The notes below the pieces were generated by a model. The model was given only the letters and a program-made list of their open reading frames with translations, had not been told where the DNA came from and ran no database searches. Made by a program: the position numbers and the translations under genes. 64,000 nucleotides of DNA from Arion vulgaris (taxonomy: Eukaryota; Mollusca; Gastropoda; Stylommatophora; Arionidae): NCBI GenBank assembly GCA_020796225.1, contig CM036775.1, positions 6,074,393 to 6,138,392 on the forward strand. Direction: 5' to 3'. Positions 43,440 through 52,414 of the stretch are shown in pieces (the stretch's first letter is position 1; every line of letters starts with the position of its first letter).

Positions 43440-44690
43440 GTTGGGGGTCAATTGCGCATTTGGATAACGCCGCGCCAGGATTAGTGGAGCTGGCACTAAT
43501 TTAGACCCTGCCCTAACTACCTCGTGGTGATCTTGGAAACAGACAGTGGTTCAGGTCTGGTTAAGAGGTGCAGGCATCGAAGGAGAGCTACTGGTAGTGG
43601 TAGCAGTGCAAGAACGGAAAATAAATGCAGGTACAAAAATTACCAACAAAATGCACACATCTCCTGACCGATGTCCGTAGAAACAAAGCTCAAGTTTTGC
43701 AGAAACGTAAGAAAATAGCAGAGTACGTGACGTCAGCGAACGAATGCTAACTCCCCCGAAGTAAATGACCGCACCAGAATTAAAGGGATGAGAGGTGCAT
43801 CCAACGAAGAGACGTGGACTCACGTGAGGCGAAACTCGGAGCCCGTATAGCTCTAGCTTTCTCTCTCTATCTCCATTCTCCCCTCCCTCCCCTGCCCTAG
43901 AGCCCGATATGCCGGGCCTCGGGTTGAGTTGTACATGGTCCACATAAGCACGATTAAGCGCAAGGGTCGAACATCCCATACAGATGTGAGCACGGCGAGA
44001 ACTAACGGTGACGATGAGGCAGGCACCAGTGAGAAACGAACATGCATTCGGGAAATGCATGAGTAGGCCTATCGATTTTCAGAAGTGCATGGCAAGAAAG
44101 ACACCGAATGCACGAATGGCACGGAAGGCACAGAAGGCACGGTAGGCACGGAAGGCACAAAGACACGTCAAGCGCGGCAAGCACGGCAGGCACGGCAGGC
44201 GAGAGGGTGTGCGGACCACCCATATGTGCAGAATAACTGGAAAGCCCAGCAGAGGTGAAGCCAGTGCGCGTTTCCGATCGCATGGAACTACTGCTGCATT
44301 GTAGTTTGATTGGGGACAATCAAAGTCTAGCGGAGCAAACCGTACACAAAACTGGACGGGCGGCAAACCAAGTAGTCCATAAAAAAGACCGGTTTCCTTG
44401 GCAGATAACGCTCATCAGCCCGGGAGGGCAGGCATCTAAGGGTCGCTGCCATAAAAGAAAATAACAACCTGCTGCCTTGCAGGTTTGGCTGGGGATAGCA
44501 AAGAGCTAACGGGGAGCAAACCCAGTAAACACTGGTTGAAACCGATCACACCACCGAAGGATAAGCAACAGATCTCCAATGGTACTGAAGTTTGTGAACG
44601 TATACCTGTTCTTGGTGTTAGGCTGTTTATATATCACAATAGAATGATAAAAACGGCCTTAAGAACGATCGCCAGACGAAGAAAAAGAAG
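43440..44690 (+). repeat. About 1.2-kb interspersed repeat, second full copy
   Basis: Same block order as 24840-26030: GCGCCAGGATTAGTGGAGCT (43473), GGCGAAACTCGGAGCCC (43827), GGGGACAATCAAAGTCTAGC (44313) and the tail AAGAACGATCGCCAGACGAA. It also has an internal run of GGCACGGAAGGCA-type short repeats (44105-44205). No ORF of note. Confidence 0.65.
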
Positions 44691-44879
44691 ATGTCGTTGG
44701 CAATGCGAGAGCAGACAGACTGGCTCTGCTACCATATCAGCGAGCCCGCCGATAGATAGAGCTAATATTTTGAACGTCCTCATAGAGTATGGCCGCGAAG
44801 AAGATTTTCATTTAAACCAATCCATGTCAACTACTAGATTGTGATAGCTGGGTTTGAAGATTGGAGTAGCAAGAAAAGA

Positions 44880-45030
44880 ACAGAACAACAGGTATAAGAG
44901 TAGGCTCATCAATCAAAGTCGAACTGGTACAGTCAAGCGCTGGACTCTGTTGGAGATATTGCGAAGGAGATCGGAGCACCTATGGACATGTTCGGAGTGC
45001 AATGAAGATATTCCAAACTGAAACTGAACT
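44880..45030. repeat. Family F, inverted copy
   Basis: GGAGATCGGAGCACCTATGG and ACATGTTCGGAGTGCAATGA are the reverse of 8270-8330. Confidence 0.65.
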
Positions 45031-45039
45031 GAACTTATA

Positions 45040-45165
45040 AGCAAACTAACTAACTAACTAACTTATTATTAAACTAACTAACTAACTAACTAACTTATTA
45101 TTCAACTAAAGACTAACAAATTAACTTATTATTAAACTAAAGACTAACTAACTAATTGAACAAAC
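45040..45165. repeat. AACT simple repeat
   Basis: Runs of AACTAACTAACT with TTATTATT interruptions, arranged as four short blocks. Confidence 0.85.
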
Positions 45166-45234
45166 TGGATATCAAAGTTGCTTTAGAATATTTAGTACAA
45201 TGTTGAGAATAAAGAAATTCTTGTTACAAGAAAC

Positions 45235-45610
45235 CTTCAAACAACTAAGGATAATGTTGCTAATGTACAGAACTAAGGATAATGTTGCTGATGTACAGAA
45301 CTAAGGATAATGTTGCTGATGAATAGAACTAAGGATAATGTTGCTGATGTACAGAACTAAGGATAATGTTGCTAATGTACAGAACTAAGGATAATGTTGC
45401 TGATGAATAGAACTAAGGATAATGTTGCTAATGTACAGAACTAAGGATAATGTTGCTAATGTACAGAACTAAGGATAATGTTGCTGATGAATAGAACAAA
45501 GGTTAATGTTGCTGATGTACAGAACTAAGGATAATGTTGCTGATGAATAGAACTAAGGATAATGTTGCTAATGTACAGAACTAAGGATAATGTTGCTGAT
45601 GGATAGAACC
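45235..45610. repeat. 28-bp minisatellite, about 13 copies
   Basis: Unit AACTAAGGATAATGTTGCTG plus ATGTACAG, with a second type ending ATGAATAG. The two types are interspersed, which indicates multi-unit duplication. Confidence 0.95.
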
Positions 45611-45654
45611 AAACATACCGAGGATAAGATTTTCCGAATTTATGGATTTATGAT

Positions 45655-47010
45655 GAGCGTATCTAGTGAATCGCACAGTTTATTTAAGCTACTGGTACTG
45701 TGATCTAATGACTGACAGAAGAAGTGAATCGCACAGTTTATTGAAGCTACTGGTACTGTGATCTAATGACTGACAGAAGAAGTGAATCACACAGTTTATT
45801 GAAGCTACTGGTACTGTGATCTAATGACTGACAGAAGAAGTGAATCGCACAGTTTATTTAAGCTACTGGTACTGTGATCTAATGACTGACAGAAGAAGTG
45901 AATCGCACAGTTTATTGAAGCTACTGGTACTGTGATCTAATGACTGACAGAAGAAGTGAATCACACAGTTTATTGAAGCTACTGGTACTGTGATCTAATG
46001 ACTGACAGAAGAAGTGAATCGCACAGTTTATTTAAGCTACTGGTACTGTGATCTAATGACTGACAGAAGAAGTGAATCGCACAGTTTATTGAAGCTACTG
46101 GTACTGTGATCTAATGACTGACAGAAGAAGTGAATCACACAGTTTATTGAAGCTACTGGTACTGTGATCTAATGACTGACAGAAGAAGTGAATCGCACAG
46201 TTTATTTAAGCTACTAGTACTGTGATCTAATAACTGACAGAAGTAGTGAATCACACAGTTTATTTAAGCTACTGGTACTGTTGTAACAGTTTCACTGATA
46301 TCCTAATTATGGCCAGCTGGTACACTGTGATCTAATGACTGACAGAAGAAGTGAATCACACAGTTTATTGAAGCTACTGGTACTGTGATCTAATGACTGA
46401 CAGAAGAAGTGAATCGCACAGTTTGTTGAAGCTACTGGTACTGTAATCTAATGACTGACAGAAGAAGTGAATCGCACAGTTTATTGAAGCTACTGGTACT
46501 GTGATCTAATGACTGACAGAAGAAGTGAATCACACAGTTTATTGAAGCTACTGGTACTGTGATCTAATGACTGACAGAAGAAGTGAATCGCACAGTTTAT
46601 TTAAGCTACTGGTACTGTTGAACAGACTGATCCAATTAGCACTGGTACATGTGATCTAATGACTGACAGAAGAGTGAATCCACAGTTTATTGAAGCTACT
46701 GGTACTGTGATCTAATGACTGACAGAAGAAGTGAATCGCACAGTTTGTTGAAGCTACTGGTACTGTAATCTAATGACTGACAGAAGAAGTGAATCGCACA
46801 GTTTATTGAAGCTACTGGTACTGTGATCTAATGACTGACAGAAGAAGTGAATCGCACAGTTTATTGAAGCTACTGGTACTGTGATCTGATGACTGACAGA
46901 AGAAGTGAATCATACAGTTCATTGAAGCTACTGGTACTGTGATCTGATGACTGACAGAAGAAGTGAATCATACAGTTTATTGAAGCTACTAGTACTGTAA
47001 TCTGATGATT
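45655..47010. repeat. 58-bp minisatellite with three-unit higher-order repeat
   Basis: Unit TGAATCGCACAGTTTATTGA, AGCTACTGGTACTGTGATCT, AATGACTGACAGAAGAAG. From 45660 to about 46260 the variants follow an A-B-C cycle: A has CGCAC..TTTAAG, B has CGCAC..TTGAAG and C has CACAC..TTGAAG, giving a 174-bp period. Two non-array interruptions (46280-46325 and 46617-46650) share GTACTGTTGTAACAG/GTACTGTTGAACAG-like joints. Confidence 0.95.
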
Positions 47011-47269
47011 GACATAAGTCACCCATTCTAGATCACAGTTTTGCTCACTATGGCATCTGCTGTCTCATTGACATTCATCCCAGAATGACCTGTGGCAACG
47101 ATGAAGGTGAGTGTCTGGATTGTCGCGTTTTGTATCCACTGCCTTCGTACATAACCGATCTTGATCTTCTGCATCATTCTCGTAGAGTCTCATTCGTACT
47201 CTAAGGCTGAAATGTCTATGAAAAGTTACCAATAACACCAGAACAGTCACCAACATCAGCATAAGAAAG

Positions 47270-47560
47270 AAAGTTGGCAAAGAACCTTGCTTGAATTACA
47301 TTGAGAAACAAAGAATGAAGTGGCTTGGCCACTTAATAAGAATGCTTCAAAACTTCACAGTATACAGAGTCTTCTACAACAGAACATTAGGAAAGACGGC
47401 GAGAGGAAGACCACGAAAAAGATGGTTAGATGGCATAGGAGAATCCTGTCATTAATGAAAAGCAACTATCACCCAAGCCACTAGAACATCGCAAGACAAA
47501 AACTGAATACCACGACACTGGGCAAAAACCCGGTAACAGTTTAAAGGGTTTTAAAGCCGA
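47270..47560 (+). mobile_element. LINE C-terminal fragment
   Basis: Encodes NYIEKQRMKWLGHLIRMLQN and then GKTARGRPRKRWLDGIGE, then a terminal piece containing CGACACTGGGCAAAAACCCG. That last sequence is the apparent parent of the 32-bp array at 50775-51052. Confidence 0.8.
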
Positions 47561-47650
47561 AGGATTGACTTCATTGCACCGGGTTTTACCCCATACGGCT
47601 CGATCCCAGATGGCGTAGCAGAATCCTGTAAATAAATCCACAAGAAGCTA
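47545..47650 (-). repeat. SINE family C end fragment
   Basis: GGATTGACTTCATTGCACCG and CATACGGCTCGATCCCA match the end of 14650-14880 and the fragment at 54785-54890. Confidence 0.65.
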
Positions 47651-47689
47651 TCACCCAAGCCACTAGAATATCCGCCTATGTGTTACCGA

Positions 47690-47885
47690 GGCTCTCAAGG
47701 CGAGCAAATAATAGTAACACAGCGACCTACAAGAAATGTCGTGAGAGGTGACTGAGGTAAGGGCATAGGAAAGCTAGCCTATTAAAGAAAAAGCATCGCA
47801 GAAATGACATGTGCTGGCCTACTTGTAGACGATAACTGGCACAACGTACAATCGCTCTTAGGCTCAAATCACATACAAATCACTT
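47690..47885 (+). repeat. GAAGAA-family repeat, tail missing
   Basis: Carries GTGCTGGCCTACTTGTAGAC, AACTGGCACAACGTACAATC and ACATACAAATCAC, and stops before the GAAGAA tail where the LINE at 47890 begins. Confidence 0.6.
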
Positions 47886-47889
47886 GTCA

Positions 47890-49353
47890 ACGACATAGCT
47901 ACATGCCTACCCAAGCGAATACACTGTCATGTATGCCGACGTCTTGGCAATCTGTGCAAGAGGGGAGTCAATGCCCATAGCAACAAAACGATTGCAAGAC
48001 ACGCTTACCAAACTGGAAATCTGAACAGAAAAATGGTGCATGAGCATTAACGCTTCTAAAATCCCGTATACTGTGTTCTCGCAGAACAACCAGAATCACA
48101 AAGTTAAGCTTGAAATAAAAGGACAAAATCTTCCTGAAAGCAAAATCCCAACGTATCTGGGAGTCACACTAGAACGAAGGCTCACATGGTGCCCCAAGAT
48201 AGAAAAAGCTACCGTAAAGGCCAGACAGAGGCTCAGTATAATGAGAAAACTGGCAGGTTCCACGTGGGGAGCAAACAGTAAAATCATAAATTCGCTCTAC
48301 TCTGGAAGAGTACGACCAATCCTGGAGTACGGCATTGCAGCATGGAGTAGTGCATCCAATAAGCAATTCGCCAAAGTGAGCAGCAGTCAAAACAGAGAAG
48401 CACGCATTATCACAGGGGCCATGAAGTCCACGCCCATCAAGCCACTGGAAATAATAACAGGCCTCCAACCAATGTCAGACTGCAGAGACAAAAAGGATGT
48501 GCAACTGGCGGAGAAACTAAAACTGCTCAACCCCCACCCTATGAGTGTCAGAATGAACAAATTTGAAAGGGGCAGGCTCAAGAGAACCAGCTTCGCAAAA
48601 AATGCTAAAGCACTGATCCAAGGCCACCCGGTCCTAACAAAGTGCAAACCCAAACTTATACCTGCAACCGATAAGAGCCCAGCGTGGGAGACCACAATGC
48701 CAGAATTAAGAGAATATATACCAGGAATACAAAAAAGGAGGAGCAAGAGAACTGCGAAAGAAGAGCTGTTACAGAAAACTATATAGAGACTGAGTACATT
48801 GAGAATGAGTTGACACATGTATATACCGATGGATCAGCAAAAAACGCGATTAGCGATGGTTGAGGCGGAATAGTGCTTAAACTCTCAAAGAAACTGAAGA
48901 TCACGAAGACGATTGCTACAGGTAAATATTAAAACAACTACCAGGCAGAGACACTAAGAACAGCAGCAAAGAACGTAATAAAGTCGTGATATTCACAAAT
49001 GCTCTCTCGGTCATCACGGCACTAAAAACGCAGCCAGAACAGAGCTCAATGAGCTAAAAGCGATCCTCGGTGTATTAGCAAATTCACTTAAACGCGCAGT
49101 CATACAGTGGTTTCCATCACATTGCAATATAAGCGGAAACGAAGAAGCAGACAGCCAAGCAAAGGCAAGAGGCGGCTGCCACAGATCGATTACGAGATCA
49201 GTTACGAGGATGCCAAAACAACTATCGGTTGGCAGTATAGAGAAAAGTGTGCGAAAGACCACCCTCAACACAGCATCAGAGATGGGTACCATGGTCTATC
49301 CCGTAGTGAACAACTTGTTATATTCCGTCTCCGTACCGGCTATAACAGACCGG
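47890..49353 (+). pseudogene. I-like LINE: RT C-terminus and RNase H, left part of copy split by hAT
   Basis: Begins at motif C, which reads MYADVLAICARGES, so the second catalytic Asp of YADD is replaced by Val. Then VFSQNNQNHKVKLEIKGQ, TYLGVTLERRLTWCP, YSGRVRPILEYGIAAWSSAS and ITGAMKSTPIKPLEIITG run in one 248-codon frame (48040-48786). RNase H pieces follow with stops (YTDGSAKNAISDG, IQWFPSHCNISGNEEADS). The coding sequence is interrupted at 49354-49361 (GCCCACAT) by an hAT element and resumes at 50568. Confidence 0.87.
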
Positions 49354-49447
49354 GCCCACATCAGTGCCGGATTAGCTAGGCGGGGCCCGTAGCAAATTTT
49401 AGCGCGGGACCCTAGGTTTTGTATGATAATAAAATAAAACACAACTT

Positions 49448-49930
49448 TTACAAACAAACTTGTCTCGATATAATGTGAGCAAATTTAGAGATAGCACTAG
49501 ATAAATCAATTTCTCTAAGTAAATTACATTCACTGTTCATTAAGGTGAGGTTATTTAGACGATCTTGTCCCATCGTGTTTCTTAACTCACTTTTTATACG
49601 CTTTAATGTTGAAAAAGAACGTTCTCCGCTGTAGTTAGTAATCATTAAAGACAAGTAAATTCGTAAGACTATTTCTACATTTGGGAAACACGACTCTAAT
49701 GAATTTTCCATTATAAGTTTATAAAATTGCAGTTCAAGAGCCTCATACTTTTCGTTGCTAATAGCAGCAGCTATATTAGTTTTAAGAAGTTCAGTGAACT
49801 GCATAAGTTCGTCGCCTAGGCTTTCTTCCAAATCCTCTTGATAAGAGCTGACAATATTTGGAGTTCTTTTCAAGATCTCTTCCTCTGTAATAGATTTTAA
49901 CTGCCGGAGTATTCCAAATACACCAGTCAC
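49448..49930 (-). pseudogene. hAT transposase C-terminal (dimerisation) domain, ZMYM1-like
   Basis: A 160-codon frame: GILRQLKSITEEEILKRTPN, ELLKTNIAAAISNEKYEALE, FPNVEIVLRIYLSLMITNYS, GERSFSTLKRIKSELRNTMG, and QDRLNNLTLMNSECNLLREI. ERSFSxLKRIKxxLRxTMGQxRL is the hATC dimerisation signature of hAT transposases and domesticated ZMYM1-like proteins. The catalytic centre is not in this piece. Confidence 0.9.
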
Positions 49931-50214
49931 TCTATGGTACAGCCTAAATCAATAACTTTGCAAATCAACAGAACAGTTGTCCTTTATTTTCTGAATAACA
50001 CAACCAATCTCTCACGTGAGTTTTGTTTATTGGTGTATGTGTGTATGTGAAAAAAGACTTTCGACAAAATCGTGGATTGTTTGAAGTTGTTTGGCCATTC
50101 ACCAATATCATTGGAGTACATTTTACTTTCGTTGTGTTTTTGGCTTGTAGATGATGTTGCTACATTAGAAGCATTGCGTGCTTTCTGCCTCTCTTTGGCT
50201 TGAAGATGACATGG

Positions 50215-50412
50215 CTAAATTGGGAGGACTTTCTGTACATTCGATTTCAGTTTGTCTTGTGAAAATGTGGCTAAATCGTGAAGAGTTACTGATCTTAATG
50301 GTAGTATTGGTAATGATGATGCTTCTATAGCACTGCTTTCATCTACTACACAGTAGGACACGTCTTCTGTATTTTCTTCTTCGATTTCTTTGGATTCAGC
50401 ACCATCACACAC
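50215..50412 (-). pseudogene. hAT transposase N-terminal remnant
   Basis: Acidic segment SKEIEEENTEDVSYCVVDES followed by LRSVTLHDLATFSQDKL, near the right end of the hAT and in transposase orientation. Probably the N-terminal leader before the zinc finger. Identity rests on position. Confidence 0.45.
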
Positions 50413-50567
50413 GACATTTAAAAATTCAGACAGCTTGCGTGTTTTTGATATAACATCTAGTTATTTTTTCCATTTTCATCTGTCACATAGGCGCGGGGCC
50501 CCCTAGAAGCGCGGGCCCGTAGCATTTGCTACTTCTGCTACTAGGCTAATCCAGCGCTGGCCCACAT

Positions 50568-50700
50568 GTACAACAAATATAAAATTGGCACAACTAGCAT
50601 GTGCCACTGTGAAAAGACCCTAAAACAACAGCAGAATTCATGAAAAAATTAGGTCCATCGGTCTAGGCGGAGATCAAGAGAGAGAGAGAGAGAGAGATAC
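50568..50700 (+). mobile_element. I-like LINE, right part of the split copy
   Basis: Resumes with ATGTACAACAAATATAAAAT and TTGGCACAACTAGCATGTGCC, matching 40858-40895 of the other copy, then deletes most of the Cys/His tail and ends GGTCCATCGGTCTAGGC followed by GA repeats (50672-50696). Confidence 0.85.
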
Positions 50701-50769
50701 AAATCACAAAGAGAGGTTAACAAGTGGTCAAAATGAAACGTTCAAAGAAAACTAGAACGGCGCAAGACA

Positions 50770-51055
50770 ACAACAGAAAACCAGGACACTGGGCAACAAC
50801 CCGGTATCAGTGTGCGACGCACAACCTATCGGGACAAGCAACACCGGTATCAGTGTGACGTGACACTGGGCAACAACCCGGTATCAGTGTGACGACACTG
50901 GGCAACAACCCGGTAACAGTGTGACGACACTGGGCAACAACCCGGTTATCAGTGTGACGACACTGGGCAACAACCCGGTATCAGTGTGACGACACTGGGC
51001 AACAACCCGGTAACAGTGTGACGACACTGGGCAACAACCCGGTAACAGTGTGACT
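50770..51055. repeat. 32-bp minisatellite seeded by a LINE 3' end
   Basis: About eight units of GACACTGGGCAACAACCCGG plus TATCAGTGTGAC. The same sequence occurs once at the end of the LINE fragment at 47510. It lies about 75 bp before serpin exon 4. Confidence 0.92.
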
Positions 51056-51129
51056 ACAAAAGAAGAAGAAGAAGATTAGCTAACCTCTGAACTAACTGTT
51101 ACTTAATTATTTTCTGTTACAAAAATCAG

Positions 51130-51277
51130 GTCCAGATGATGTATGCAAAGGCAATCGACGTTGACTTAAAACAAGATGACGATCGTGGCGTGGATACAAT
51201 TAGTTTACCTTTCTCAAATCCAAGATTTAGCTTGCACATCGTGCTCCCGCGAGAAGTTAACGGGATTTCAAATCTAG
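51130..51277 (+). CDS. Serpin exon 4 (numbered by visible exons)
   Basis: Acceptor TTACAAAAATCAG (to 51129), phase 0. Encodes VQMMYAKAIDVDLKQDDDRG, VDTISLPFSNPRFSLHIVLP and REVNGISNL, then one base of the next codon before the donor GTCAGA at 51278 (phase 1). The VxMM and LPFxxxxxSLxIVLP motifs are the serpin strand 3C/2B/3B region. The preceding conserved segment (NAIYFKG-type) is not in this exon, so at least one exon is missing between it and exon 3. Confidence 0.93.
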
Positions 51278-51299
51278 GTCAGAGTTCATTACTGTTGAT

Positions 51300-51600
51300 G
51301 TTTTTATATCCTTGATTTATTGATTGATTTGTTGGTTGATTTAATGATTGATTTGTTGATTGATTGATTGATTTATTTATTGATTGTTTTATTGATTGAT
51401 TTGTTGATTTATTGATTTATTTATTGATTTATTTATTGGTTGATATATTGATTTATTGATTAATTTATTAATTTATTTATTTGTTGATTGATTATGTGAT
51501 TGATTGATTGATTGATTGATTTGTTGGTTGATTGATGTGTTCATTGATTATTTGATTAATTGATTTATTTATTGATTCCTCGATTGATTCCTCGATTGAT
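51300..51600. repeat. TTGATTGA-type simple repeat
   Basis: Long imperfect run of GATTGATTGATTTATTGATT. Probably an expanded tail of the SINE family B fragment that follows at 51585. Confidence 0.9.
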
Positions 51601-51740
51601 ATGACCATCATAATTGCACATCGATGTATATCTATGTGTGCTGTGATCTCATTCTTACACATTAAGATCTTAGAGGCAGTGCACGAACTCCGTAGCACCG
51701 GCGAGGGTCCCTGATGTAATTTTGAAGACGGTAAAAATAT
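51585..51740 (-). repeat. SINE family B, truncated
   Basis: CCATCATAATTGCACATCGA, CACGAACTCCGTAGCACCGG and CGAGGGTCCCTGATGTAATT match the family B body. The tRNA head is absent. Confidence 0.7.
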
Positions 51741-51750
51741 TTTGAAGGAA

Positions 51751-51778
51751 CTACTACTACTACTACTACTACTACTAG

Positions 51779-51812
<34 letters not shown>

Positions 51813-51853
51813 GCTGCTGCTGCTACTGCTACTACTACTACTACTACTACCAC
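51751..51853. repeat. CTA/CTG trinucleotide repeat
   Basis: About 33 trinucleotides. In one frame it codes poly-Leu upstream of serpin exon 5, so an automatic call may wrongly extend that exon from 51742. Confidence 0.95.
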
Positions 51854-51907
51854 TTAATGGCTCATCTTATTTCTCAAATGACACACCTTATAATAAAACA
51901 TTCCCAG

Positions 51908-52093
51908 AAGAACAAATTCTATCTGCCAGTGACGTTGATGCTCTGCTCGACAACCTGGTGCAAACAAAAGTGACCCTGTCTCTCCCCAAGTTCAAGATAG
52001 AAACTTCTGAGTCCTTGGCACCTGTCTTAAAAGAGATGGGTATGGAGAAAGCATTTAACAATCATGCCAACTTTTCGAGGATAACCCATCATC
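51908..52093 (+). CDS. Serpin exon 5
   Basis: Acceptor ACATTCCCAG at 51907. Two bases complete a Glu codon with exon 4. Encodes EQILSASDVDALLDNLVQTK, VTLSLPKFKIETSESLAPVL and KEMGMEKAFNNHANFSRITH, ending H plus one base before the donor GTAAGA at 52094 (phase 1). LPKFKIExSxxLxxxLxxMGMxxAFxxxANFS is one of the most conserved serpin blocks (strand 6A/helix I). The correct start is the splice site at 51908, not the Met at 51742. Confidence 0.96.
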
Positions 52094-52385
52094 GTAAGAC
52101 TAGTTAGTTAGTTGGTTATTTAGTTAGTTAGCTAGTGAGCTAGCTAGTTAGTTATTAGTTAGTTAGTTAGTTTAGTTATTAGTGTTAGTTAGTTGAATGT
52201 TAATTAGTGTTATTTAGTTAGTTAGCTAATTAGTTAGTATGTTATGGTTGGTTGGCTTGTTAGTCTAGGTTAGGTTAGTTAGTTAGTTAATTGGTTAGGT
52301 TAGTTAGTTAATTAGTTGTAGCTAGTAGTAGTTAGTATTTAGTTAATTAGTTATTCTGTCAATCAGTTAGTTATGGGTCTATTTT
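52094..52385. repeat. GTTAGTTA simple repeat
   Basis: Imperfect TTAG repeats beginning right at the exon 5 donor and running into the intron. Confidence 0.9.
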
Positions 52386-52414
52386 ATAAAGTGTTGAAGA
52401 GGTTGCCTTGTGCT

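Larger units (their letters stand above)
49362..50559 (-). mobile_element. hAT transposon with exact 8-bp target duplication
   Basis: The target duplication GCCCACAT is perfect (49354-49361 and 50560-50567). Ends are inverted: CAGTGCCGGATTAG at the left and CTAATCCAGCGCTG at the right, with further inverted similarity around GCGGGGCCCGTAGCA. Length is 1198 bp. The interior on the minus strand holds the hAT C-terminal dimerisation region plus a short N-terminal piece, so most of the transposase core is deleted. It is a non-autonomous derivative of the family also found at 56926-59583. Confidence 0.93.

Noticed and set aside
51742..52107. 121-codon ORF starting in a poly-Leu run
   Set aside because: The Leu run is a CTA repeat. 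The real coding part is serpin exon 5 from the splice site at 51908 to 52093.
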